NCBI GenBank assembly: GCA_013398175.1
Contig: VZRZ01003845.1
Location: 583,900-647,899, forward strand
Direction of reading: 5' to 3'
Source of the DNA: Climacteris rufus
Lineage: Eukaryota; Chordata; Aves; Passeriformes; Climacteridae
Length of the DNA: 64,000 nt
The notes beneath the pieces were generated by a model. That model was not told where the DNA came from, made no database searches, and saw only the letters and a program-made list of their open reading frames with translations. The position numbers and the translations under genes were made by a program. Positions 13,001 to 24,200 of this stretch are shown one piece after another. Each line of letters opens with the position of its first letter. Within the stretch, counting starts at the first letter, position 1.

Positions 13001-13960
13001 TGTGAAAGGCCATATTAAATGAGGAGTGTTGCCATGCTCTGTGTCAGATTAACTAAAGAGAATAAATGTCACATCTGGCTCTTTTCCAGTGTGCTCCCTG
13101 GAGACACGAAAATACTGCAGAGAATGTTGAGGTGTGATCTAAAGACCCACATCCAAAACAAGCTGCTGCCATGTAAGCTCCTCACCACACTTAACTTTAG
13201 CGGAGCACAAGTACAAAACCCTGCAAGATGCACTGGCAGTGTCCGTGGGAGCAGTACAAACTGCACTGGGGAATTACTGGTGCTTTACTACATAGGATTG
13301 AAAGACAACAAACAAGCCATGAAGAAAACCAGTCCAGAATAAATAGTCTGAAAAACAATGCCCAAAAGTATGTTGTATAATAAGCCACTTAGCAAGTACT
13401 AGAAGCTTTCTTCATAATCCATCTGTCACATGTTTTTATAGCTGAAAATAATTAACTGCTCACTATTGCTCAACAAGTAGGGGTCTATTTGAAATCACTT
13501 AATAACAGAAACAACGGGAGCACCAAGACAAGGTACTGAAAATTTCATCTGGTGTCTGAAAACAGAATTTAATCGCATTAATTTCTGTGCTAGAAAGCCC
13601 AGATTCGGAGGCAAGGAAAGAAAGACTTCTGAGATAGAAGTTACTGTTTGGAGAAATTCTGAAGAAATTTGTAAAGCATTATGTGGTGTTGTATGATGAT
13701 AAGAGACTAAGGCATCATCCTGTCACTCTCTGATATGGATTCTAAACCACACGTGTTTCTCAGTATTAAAAACTGAGAACAGATTATTAAACTTTTGTTT
13801 GGATTTATCAGTTCAAGTATATGTTTTCAAGGTGAACTTAAGAACCTAAGAGTAATATGTTGTCCCTAACCCTACTTGTCTCTTTGTGTCCCTGCAAGAG
13901 CACATATCCACTGCCAAATTCACTGCAGAATTCCCCCAGATACAATCTTCCTTTCTTCTC
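10063..13960. other. Spacer between the tandem transporter genes
   Basis: This stretch should hold the promoter and first exon of the SLC2A11B-like gene and the 3' UTR of SLC2A11. No exon could be assigned. There is no GC-rich island, so the promoter is not of CpG-island type if it lies here. A 15-base tandem duplication lies at 10289-10318. A minus-strand ATTAAA at 13573-13568 is a possible polyadenylation signal for SLC2A11. The short open frames (around 12.2-12.5 kb and 13.0-13.3 kb) show no family similarity. Confidence 0.5.
10289..10318. repeat. 15-bp tandem duplication
   Basis: Two adjacent 15-base units of the form CTTCAGTGCTTCTGR are followed by a third partial copy (CTTCAG). It lies just upstream of the first identified exon of the SLC2A11B-like gene. 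It is a short, probably neutral repeat. Confidence 0.7.
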
Positions 13961-16900
13961 CTACAGTGTGGTGGTTTTGATCTCTTCAGGGCCTTTATAA
14001 AAACCCGCACGGGTCTTAGTTCTGAAGTTCCGTTTCCTGAACTCCTCCGAGATTTCCAGGAAGGACTTTCCCTTTGTCTCAGGAAGGAAAAACCCAACGT
14101 AGAGTGCAGTGCAGACACAGACCACCAGGAACGGGATGTAGCAGAAATGTGCTAGACTTTTCTGAGGAGGAGGAAAAAACAACACAGTGTTGGTGACATT
14201 CTGTATGATGACAAATAAGCCACTAATCCCTCTTCCTGCATGGGCTGAGGTCACCCATGGAGTATTTCTGTGCACCTTGGTGAGGGCCTCACATGCCTGG
14301 AGGAAACAGCTCCCCAGTGTACACAGGGAGACTTGACATAGCATGAACAGTATTTTGAAATATCTTTTTATGTCTTTCTCTCTCTATATATAATTGTATA
14401 GAATGTGAAGCCTCAGTAATAAATAAGACAGGAATGTACATTGTGGAGTTCTGCTCCCTTTTGCTTCAGGAATCACCTTAGGGAATGGTGCCAGGGTCTG
14501 GCAAAGGGAAATCATCTCTTTAGTCTCAGCTGTTCTCAGCTGAGGACAGAGCAGGGATATTGATCATCCATGCCCCAAATGAATCTGCTCCCAAACTGAA
14601 ATCAGAAATCGCCACTGGGAACGTGGAGAAAGTTTGGTTTAGAGGAGTTCTGGACACTTTCCTCATAAATATACTTCTCATAACAGTGCTATCTTGCTGC
14701 TTGCAATATTCTCTTTCCTGGTCACTATCAGAGCACCTTTCTTGTACAGAACACTAAAGAGCTGCTTTGCTTTGGCAACGCACCACAATGAATGGAAAGG
14801 CTGTTCCAACCAGAAATAGGTTGAACCAGAGCAGAGAGCCACAGATCATGTAAGCAGCTGGCCGGGACATTTGATCAAAAACTTCTGTGGGCAGAACTCC
14901 TGTTACACCAGCTGGAAAAAGAAATGGCAAGAAAGTTAATCATATTGTTGACATTACATTAAAAACAAGAGAACACAACAAGAAAACAACGTGAAGTATA
15001 AGAGGTGAAATTTTAGGTTAAATATTAAGGACTGGCTCATTATTCGAACTTTCTCATGTTAGGATGAACTGCCAAGAAAGGTTTTGTAATCCACATTATT
15101 CTTACCAAGACCCAACAGTGACAAAGGCTTATAATTAATTCAACCCCATGGCACTGTAGAGACTGGGACAAGAAATCATTTCCAATTCGTGTGGCATGTG
15201 ACACTGGCAGCTTGGTTCTATTCTTACCTGCCTTCTTTCAAACTCATGTATGCAAACAGACCCTCACATCTACTCACTCACCACACAAGCATCCACACAC
15301 AAACAGGCTGTGTATTGCCCCCCACCACAGAAACCAGTGGATTCTGCCAAGAAAATGCACATTAGTAGGCTAACAAATAGATGTGGAAATTGTGCTCCCA
15401 GGTATCTGCAAGTAAATAATCAGATGGCATAGCTGACAGACTCTAGGGTTAAGGTGAAGCATCAGAAATGCTGGTTTACAGCCCTAATGGACTGGGCAGC
15501 AAATCAAAACCTTGTCATCTATTAAGCCAAGAATCACCCCCAAGTGCCTTGACCTGATAGCCCAGATGACTTTGACAACACAGAGAGAAAAGGGCACAGC
15601 CTGGCCCTGCACAACACTGACTCACCAGGGGCATGCAAGCCCCCGTGAAACAGCCAAACTCTGCTTGCAGAAATTGCCTCATTCCTTGAGTGTGCTGTGG
15701 CTAAGGAGGGTCTGAGTGTTTCCACAAGCTGCTTGCACACATCTCCAAACCCCTGCAGTACCCAAAAGTTTCAGTGAAAACACTGAGGGAACTGACCTGG
15801 TCCGATTCCAAAGCTCAGGATATAGGCGAAAATGCAGGCCATGCTGAGATAAGGCATCCAGCTAATCTGAGTCTACAGCCACAGAGACCAACGGAAAACC
15901 AGTGAGGGCACTTACACTTATTTGCCACCACTGAACACCCCAGTCATATAAAAGGCAAAGCCCAACTCCATTCTACTTAAATAATTAAGTGAAGTTTGTT
16001 ACCTGCTGGCTCAGAGCAACCATGAAGACAATGGCCCATCCTGCCATGAAGATATATCCCCCCAGCAGCAGCGGCCTCCGACCAGCGTAGTCTATAATCA
16101 TGTTCTGCACAAAGTAACACAGTGAAATAAAGCAAGATATTCAGCCTGTATTTATATTTCCTGCCCCTTCCCTCTTTCCATTTCAATACTCCATGCCTAG
16201 TTCACTCTACAACAGCTTTAAGGATGCTGTCTGCTTCATCACAAAAAAAAATTAAAAGAAAGGTCTGGTGAAAGGAGTCAGGCAAGAATGGTGTTCAGGA
16301 GAGATGAGGATGTCCCAGCTGCACCTAAATTTGCCACTGTCCATATGGACACAAAGCATAATAATTACACTTAGAGATTTCAGACAGGGATGGCAGTGCA
16401 ATGTCTGACCACACACGTCTGCATTAACTTGTCTGGCTGTGGGTGCTGACAGATGGCCTGGCTGCTGTGCTTAAAGGGCTTCCTTGGCATGAAAAGCAAT
16501 GTAAACCCCAAATTTGTAATTAACAGCCTCCTCCCTGCCAACAGAGGGTGCATGTCACCAGAGTGCATTAAGAGTCTCACACAAGTGACAGATGTGATCA
16601 GTTCACAGCTTCCTGTCCCGATTACAACATATGGGATTTTGTCCTGAGGAATTCCAGCCTCTTGGAACACGTAAGCTGCATAAAAATACATCTGCGGAGA
16701 GAAGAAAGGAGAAAGCAGTAAGGGAAAACATCTGAAAATAAATCCCATAGTTTTTTCTGAAGGAACATGCAGAGTGACTAATGCACTGTCATACAGACTA
16801 TTTTGACAGCATCCTTCTGAATCTTCCCATAATGCACAGATGTACTTTGGGAACCAAACATCCGACATCTGAAGATCTCTCCAGGCAGAGAGATGTTATT

Positions 16901-19900
16901 TGTTCCTCTGCTGCTGACAGAATGTGAAACCCAAGAGCTCCCAGCCACGTCCCATGACCCAGCAGTGCCTGTGGCCCTGGAGCCAGGCTGCTTACCGAGT
17001 CATTCCCGCAGAGCTGCATGGCGCTGCTCAGCACAACGATGCTCACCAGCTGCCACCTCAGGGCTGGGTTTTGGAAGAGCTCCCAGGGGTTCTTTGCTCT
17101 CTGGCCTTTAACAGCAGCCTGTTCTGCCAGCATCTCCTCCAGCTCTGCACTCAGGTCACTGGTGCCTCTGAGCTTCTGCAGTGCTGCAAGGACAAGGGAA
17201 TCCCTTACCCCTGAGCTTTCCCTCAGGTTTGCTGCTCTGCAGGGTGAAGGATTGAGCAGCAGGTGATGGCTGCACAAGGCCACAGGACAGAGCCTGTGAT
17301 CATGTTGTGACCTTCACAGAGCTGATCAGCTGTGGTGCAGCCCAAATATTTGGGGGAAAGGGAGTGCAAATCCCTCACCATTGTTTGACAAGTATTTCCC
17401 AACTGTGCCATTTCAGCAGCCATGCTTCTGACTCAGCTCTCAAGTGACTTCCCTGGGAAATGCAGGCAATTAAGATGTTCTTGGTACACAGCACATATTT
17501 CCCAGAAAATAATTCCAGCCACTCTGCATATAAGGATTTGTATGCCACAAATCTAAGCAAATCCTTTAATATGAATTGGCTTCAGATTTGATCCTGAGCT
17601 CTTCAACCAGCATTTATTTCACTTCACAGTTACAAAACATATTTGCCATTGTGAACACAAGTCTCACCTTTTGACCCTATTACTGTAGCAAATAAGACTT
17701 GTGGGAAGATGCCTTTCAATTACCTCAACAGATCAAATTTAGATTTAAGATTATAGAATGTTTTCTAGTTTGGAAGAAGGAAGTGATTGTATTTACTTGA
17801 TGTGAAACTTCCTACATATAAAATTTGTGGCACCATTCTGGAAACTTTGGGGCCCATATCTCAGATGCTCCTCTGGGAGCTCACCCTAAACTCACCCGAG
17901 ATGCAGGATTCTTTGTCTCCACGGTCAATCAAGAGGTACCTGGGACTTTCAGGGAACCAAGGCAGGGCTGTGAGCTGGATCAGGGCAGGCACCACATTGC
18001 TTGCTAAAAGGAATGGCCAGCTCTCCTCCCCTCCTAGGAGCTCCCTAGAGAAAAGCAAGCAAACAAACAGAATTTATGCAGTATTTTTACAGCCTTGCAA
18101 AAGCCCAGCATCCTCTGCTTTTTGCTTTACATTACCTGAGTCCAACAACCTGCCCCAGCACCAGCCCCAGGGCTGTAAACGATGCAGAGGTCAAGGCCAC
18201 AGCTCCTCTGAGCTTCTTTGGGGCACTCTCTGCCAGATACATGGGCTGGATGTTCATGCTCACACCTGGGCAAGGCAGACAAATGCTGAGCTCAGCTTGT
18301 GGGCAGAGGAGACGAGGATGAATGCAGTCAGCCACCTCTCGAGGTTGCCAGCTGCACTCTTCTGTTTCAGGCCATGTGATGACTGATCTACAGTGCTTGT
18401 TATTTACCCAAACCTTCAATTTCACTCCTATTCCTTACACAAGCTATGAAACACACATTTCCCTATTCATCAGTAGCAATGGATAATGAAATGGAAATCT
18501 CTCAGGTCCTCAGTCCTATGGTCTTTCCAGCACCAAATCCAAGGTTATATGCAATGTTTCCTTCTAATTCCTGCTTTTGAGGGACATATCATATTTTAAG
18601 TCCCTTATAGTGATCATTATTTTCTGGGATGAACTTCTACAAAAGCTTTCATGTTGGTGCTTATGCTGGTGAGTGACTGATATTCTTTCAAGCAGACAGG
18701 GATCCATTTTCAGTTCAAATTCTCCCTGTGCACAGAGATACTACACATCTGCCTATGTATGCTTTAAAAAAAGCCTTGAAAGCAAAATATAAAATCTGTA
18801 TATACAACTTCTTAATTCAACTACATGTGTCTGGTCAGCCTAAAGGCTTAATTGCTTTAATATCTTGGATCATTCCTATTTCAATTTCTTCTAATTGTTA
18901 CCTTTGTCCTTCCATATTTCTCATGTTGCCGTACCTGCATTCACGCCAGTAAAAAATCTGCTGAGCATAATCATTTCAAAGGACTGTGCCATTCGGCTGA
19001 ATCCTGACAAGGTTGCAGCTACGATCACAAAGACATTGTTCACCAGCAGGGACATCTTCCTTCCGAGAGAAAAGACATTTGTGAGCACGTGTGTGTCAGG
19101 TGGAGCCGTCAGATAAAACCCTTCCCGTGGCAGGTGCCGCCTGCCAAGCCTGGAAGCTGCGGGTGGCTCAGCCCAGCACAGAACACCCTGGCTACCCAAA
19201 GCCCTGCAGGAAGGGTCTGTGTGCCACAGGGGTCCCTGTCCAGGCACTCTGGGGCACCACCAGCTCCTCTCCCACAGTCAGGGCTCTTGTGCTCACACGC
19301 AGCTTCTGTTTGAATGGAGAGGAGTTTTCCTCCAGTAAGCCATGTGCATTTTGGTCTGAAAATGCTATATTTGTTGAAACAGGCATTTTTCATGTAATAG
19401 TGTGATCGTTGTGAAACTTTGTCAGAAAGTTTTCATGTGTCCCAGGAGAAATTTCTGTTGAAAACCAGGGGAGAAAAAAAAGAGCTCTATTGACCCATAG
19501 TATTACTATTGCCAGCAATGCTCTCTAGTCCCAGCTCACTGCCTTACCAGTCAGTCTTTCTTTCTCTTATTTATGACAGAATATGATTTTATTCCAAAGC
19601 AGTACAGGGTCAAATCTCTAAAATTTTATTGGGATAAGGAAGCCATATCCTTTCAGATCTTCATAACTATGAAAGTAAGTCATGGGACCTCAAAACATAA
19701 TAACATTTGCTTCATCGTATAAGAGGAGCAAACTAAATTGATAGTATATAGAGGAAAATCCTGGGGTCAAGAGAGAGGGAGGCAAAATCTAACTTCCTAT
19801 TAATTTATGTTGGTAACACTGGTTTTTTTTTTTTATTTTTCTGAAGACAACTGGGGATAGAGCTGTGTATGAAAGATAGGTGAGGTAAGACAGATACTTT

Positions 19901-21212
19901 TCAGAGACTCAAGCACAGAGAAAAAGAAACCACTGTGGAGATTTAATGAATATTTCCTGAAATATTTCAGACCTAGAGGTGGATACACAGCCTGTGAGAC
20001 ACAAGGATCTCGGATGCAGCAACAGCTCTTTGTAAGCACCCTCTTTTTTTTCTAGTATCATTCCTACCAATTCCCACAGTTTCTTTTGAAGAAAAATCCT
20101 TAGTCTGATCCATTATGATTTCCCATTTAAAAGCATGGCAGAAAACTGGGCACAAAAATAATGGAGATTATGTAGGTGGTTACTGTATATGGGATTGAGC
20201 TGAAATTCTTGTAGCACCTCAGGTGGGCTGGAATATGATGAGAAGGTAATGTGGGGGAAAAAAATATTGCATGTTGAGTTTTGAGATACAAAATACTGTC
20301 ATATTAGGTAATTTCTCCTGCCCAACTCAGAGTGTTTCTAGCAGACCGATCTGTGATAGAAAACGTTTTCTTTATTTTTAACTACAGTGGGTACTGTGCT
20401 GTAGGGCTCCTAATTCCTCTTAGACTAAGGGAAGCTGCAAAACTTAAATTAAACTCCAGCACCTCTTACCTTCCCAACATGATGGCCATGGGACCAGCAA
20501 CCACAGCCCCCGTGAGGCCTCCCAGGGGGTAGGCAGAGACAGTGAAGGACCAGAGCAGCAGGATCACGTTGCTCTCCAGGGGAACGCCCGTGCGCTCCAG
20601 CCAGGTTGTGTTCATGAACGTCTGGATGTACTGAGAGAGAAGGACAGTGCTGCACAACCACAACACAGACATGAAGGACACTGAGAAAGGCTCCCTTATA
20701 ATATATCTATTTACTCTGTGCTTATGCCTCCTATCTCCTCTAGTTCTTAGATACGTTTCTAGCAAAGAGTTTGGAGTGTAAAACTGTTGCTGTTAAACTG
20801 TATGTAGTTATTTTGGATAATTGAAATTAATTTCATGGGTTCCACTTTAAATCCAAGGGCAAAAATCAATTTCAAAGGATGCAGGTTGGAAAATTTTAGA
20901 ATTAGATTTTGCTAAAGCAGTTGAAACAAAGCCTTGAATAAATTCTTGTGACACTAGGTCCTGCTCAAGGGTGTATTCCAGATGTGAATTATACAGAGGG
21001 AAGAACACATCCTTGCCCTCTGTCCCTCAGCAGCAGCAGGCTGCAGGTGTTCAGTGGCACAGCACTGTTCACAGCCCTGTCTCTGGGGAGGCACTGGGAG
21101 CAGCAGTACTCACTGAGGCCGGAGCATTGATGATGGAGATGTTGTAACCGTACTGGAAAGTGCCTCCAATCCCTGCAGCACATATTGTCAGGATCAGGAT
21201 CTTGTTCTGAAG
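13961..21212 (-). CDS. SLC2A11: SLC2A11 facilitative sugar transporter (GLUT11), exons 2-12
   Basis: Eleven minus-strand exons join in frame to 489 codons plus a stop: 21114-21212, 20470-20630, 18935-19059, 18136-18265, 17896-18044, 16996-17183, 16581-16691, 16003-16104, 15797-15872, 14784-14911 and 13961-14161. The product is a class II GLUT sugar carrier of the plasma membrane. Features resembling GLUT11 are ICAAGIGGTFQYGYN in helix 1, an NTT sequon in the large extracellular loop 1, LGRK after helix 2, PESPRYLLID after helix 6, CGNDSMY in helix 7, YAGRR after helix 8, SFGIGPAGVTG in helix 10 and PETKGK at the C-side. The first ten of these exons have the same lengths as those of the downstream paralogue. 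Exon 1, expected to be very short, was not found; the frame stays open upstream of the acceptor to 21320, but that extension has no family similarity. The neighbour DERL3 supports SLC2A11 identity by synteny. Confidence 0.92.
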
Positions 21213-24200
21213 CTGCAGAAGAGGGACAGAAAATGGATGGCTTCCTTGCACAGAATAAAATGACTCAAGACATTTGAGCTGGGGGATTTTCTCATGGCCG
21301 TGTATATCCAGTGCATTCATGATTCATTGGCATGCTATTACTTCTATGCTTTCATAATAACAACACATATTTTACATTAAAATAGAGTGCCTTTCCTATG
21401 ATGCTGCACATATTGTACAGAACAGACAATGTCTCTCAGCTGAACTTTCTCATTGCACAGTTATTTCTATGTGTTCCTGTGTTTAGCAGTCTATAACTGC
21501 ATGTTCAGTATTATGATATAGGTGAAATATGTGGCAGACGGTGGGTCCTCTGCCATGTTCAGGTCTCCTTGAGGACATTTCCTCATGACTATTGCCAATT
21601 GCTTACACTGCCAGCCAACCCTGCTGCTGTGCCTTGGGAAGCACAGGCAGGGGAATGGGGCTGCCTCAAGCAGCATCATGGGGTCAGATGTTGGTAAAAA
21701 AGTGAGGTCTCTTGACTTTTTGAAGGGTGTGGAACAAGCTGTCCTGGCTGGCCCAGCTCACTGGCAGGCTGATGAGCAAAAACATACATCTTTATTCCAC
21801 TGTGTTGTGCCTGTGCCTTTGGTTTCCCCACCTGTAGCTGAAATGCTGTAGCAGGCAAGACGTGCCCTGAGGGTGTCCTGGGACTGGGAGCACTGTCCAA
21901 TGTCTCAAGATCACTTTGAGCCTGCTAGGGGCCCCTGGCCTTTAGCCTGACACCTCCTGCACAACGTTCTGGGTGGCCCAGGGCCAGGATGGCCTTTGTC
22001 AGCCCCCTGCTTAGAAACCCCTCCCACTGGGAAAGCTCCCGTGTAACATGAAGAGCCCATGCTCAGGCTTGGCTGTTTGCCAGTCAGTGCAGGGCACCTC
22101 AGGCCAGATTGTGTTTTGCTACATGAATATGACCCCATCGACTCTGAGAACTTAAATAACCCAAAGCTGGGGAGCTCTTTCTGCTTTTCCTGCTCATTTT
22201 CTTCTTACAGAGCCCCCCACCAAAGAAAAGGATCTAATCTCACAATAGCTCCAAAACCACAAATTCAAACAATCTTAGATTTTTTTCCTTTCCTCAAAGG
22301 ATTTTCTTGTAAATAACTTCCATACCAGCCTGAGACAGGATGTTCTCCCAGGACAGAAATAAAGCCAGACTATTCCAACCCTGCAGCAAGAAGAGGCTGA
22401 GCTCTCTCCTGTCCCAGTTAGAAGAGGGTACGTTTCACTTGCACTTTTCATGGGAACCACTTCCCTGTCTTGTTACTGAGACCTGAGCTAATGTTTGTGC
22501 ATCTGATATGTCTGCTCTTGCTAGTTATTCGAGTTCTCCAGGTGAGAGAGATTTTCTCTCCCTACAACAGCACATTTCTTTCTTACTTGCAACACCTAGG
22601 AAAGTACCACTCCTCCTCCTCGTTTGCCTGCTTTCACTATAGAGTACATCCCCTATCAAGTCCTGTATCACCGAGCTATTTTGTGGCCATGAGCTAAAAG
22701 AAAATGGTTTGTTTCTTCCTTCAGGAGCCAGCAAACAGTTCTGTGCTCAGAGCTGAGCTGTATTTACAGAGTCACCTTCCCAAGCCTTCCTTAGCACCTG
22801 GCTTCTGCACTGTTTTCCCAGCCACTGTGGTGGTGTGCAGCTGCCAGGAGAGCCATTAGTCTGTCAGCTTTATCCCAAGGACTGTGATGAGTTGGAAAAA
22901 GAATTCTGTGCAAACCTGATAGCACTTACACAGCCTTATAAAAATACAAATTAAAAAAAAAATCTGTCAACAATAATAGTAAAATAGGTGTTTTACCAGC
23001 CTCTGCAGCTTGTTCATCCTCTTTCGTAGGTTTTCCTCTGTCTGCCAAAGCCTCTGGTACTCTCACAGTGCTCTAAAGGATTATTCAAATCTCCAGCATA
23101 GCAATGTGTATTTAGTCACCCATTACGTTCGGATAAGACACTTGATTTGGCAGGTGTTTTGCCAGCTGATTTACATTCTCAAAATGGAGCTGCATGTTCA
23201 TTAGCAAGACAGTTCAATTAATTTTGTTGAAAGCACATGACAGTTCAGGGAAATGATTCTCCAAGATCCAGATCTGTCTAAACCCTCTTGAAGGCCAGTG
23301 TGGTTTACAACATAAATTCCCTGTCAGGGCGTCTGGCACAGTTACCAGTGTCACTTCTCTGATTAAGTGTGATCACAGCAGAAGTGAACTACAATTTTTT
23401 TTTCTTATTCTGTTTGTCCTGGAGCACAATCTAGGATCTGAAAGACAAACCAGACTATTTCCCTTGGTCCTGTCAGTGACAGGAATGAGTGAAGCCCAAA
23501 CCTTTCAAATCTGTCATTATCCAAGGCCTTTCACAGTACTCCTGTCTGTCCTGGTGACAGACAGTCAATCCAGCTGGTGCTGGAAAGGTTGTGCAGGGAT
23601 GCACAGAAGGCTGTGGTCCTGCTGCCTCTGCATAGCCTGGCATAGAGCAAACAGCCACACTGGGAGCACTAGATCTTGTCATGTACAGAAGACAGCAGTG
23701 ACAGCCTTGCTTCTTTCTTTAAAATAGAAAGGCACTTCCTGGCAGTGGGAAATGGTGAATCCTCATGAATCCTAGAGATGGAGATGGAGGCATATTGCAC
23801 TGCCAGCAGTGCCAGCAAAATAAGCAATATCTGGCCTTCAGGAGTAATCATGGTATTTTAACATCCTTTCATCCTGCAGAGTGAACTTTGTGAGGGCCCT
23901 GACAGATTTCAAAGTATTCAAAATAAGTGAAATGTTTTAAAATGCCTCTTTGTCCCTACTCAGGTTTTACTTCACCTGAACAGAAATATAAACCTGTTCC
24001 ACATCACAGAAGTATTTTCTGGTGAATGTGTAGGTAGGGATGTGGTGCTGCATCAGCTGCAGCCACTAAGTGGCAGGAGAAGTACAAAATTTGCTGTATT
24101 AGGCTCTGAATCAAACATGCCAGCACTTTGCTGCCTGTGGCATGTGGCAGGGGTTAGAGGAGTATTTCCAACAGCTTCCCAAACAATAACTTGTTAATTG

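Noticed and set aside
16798..17283. 161-codon minus frame taken as a complete small gene
   Set aside because: It is SLC2A11 exon 16996-17183 plus flanking intron that happens to be open. The splice sites and paralogue comparison define the real exon.
17745..17800. Possible CR1 retrotransposon end (TTATAGAATG followed by TTTGGAAGAAGG)
   Set aside because: It faintly resembles the 3' end of avian CR1 elements, but it is too short and diverged to call without a repeat library.
21069..21320. N-terminal extension of the SLC2A11 helix-1 exon to an upstream Met
   Set aside because: The frame is open upstream of 21212, but a good polypyrimidine tract and CAG acceptor precede that point. The upstream residues have no family similarity, and the paralogue exon starts at the same place.
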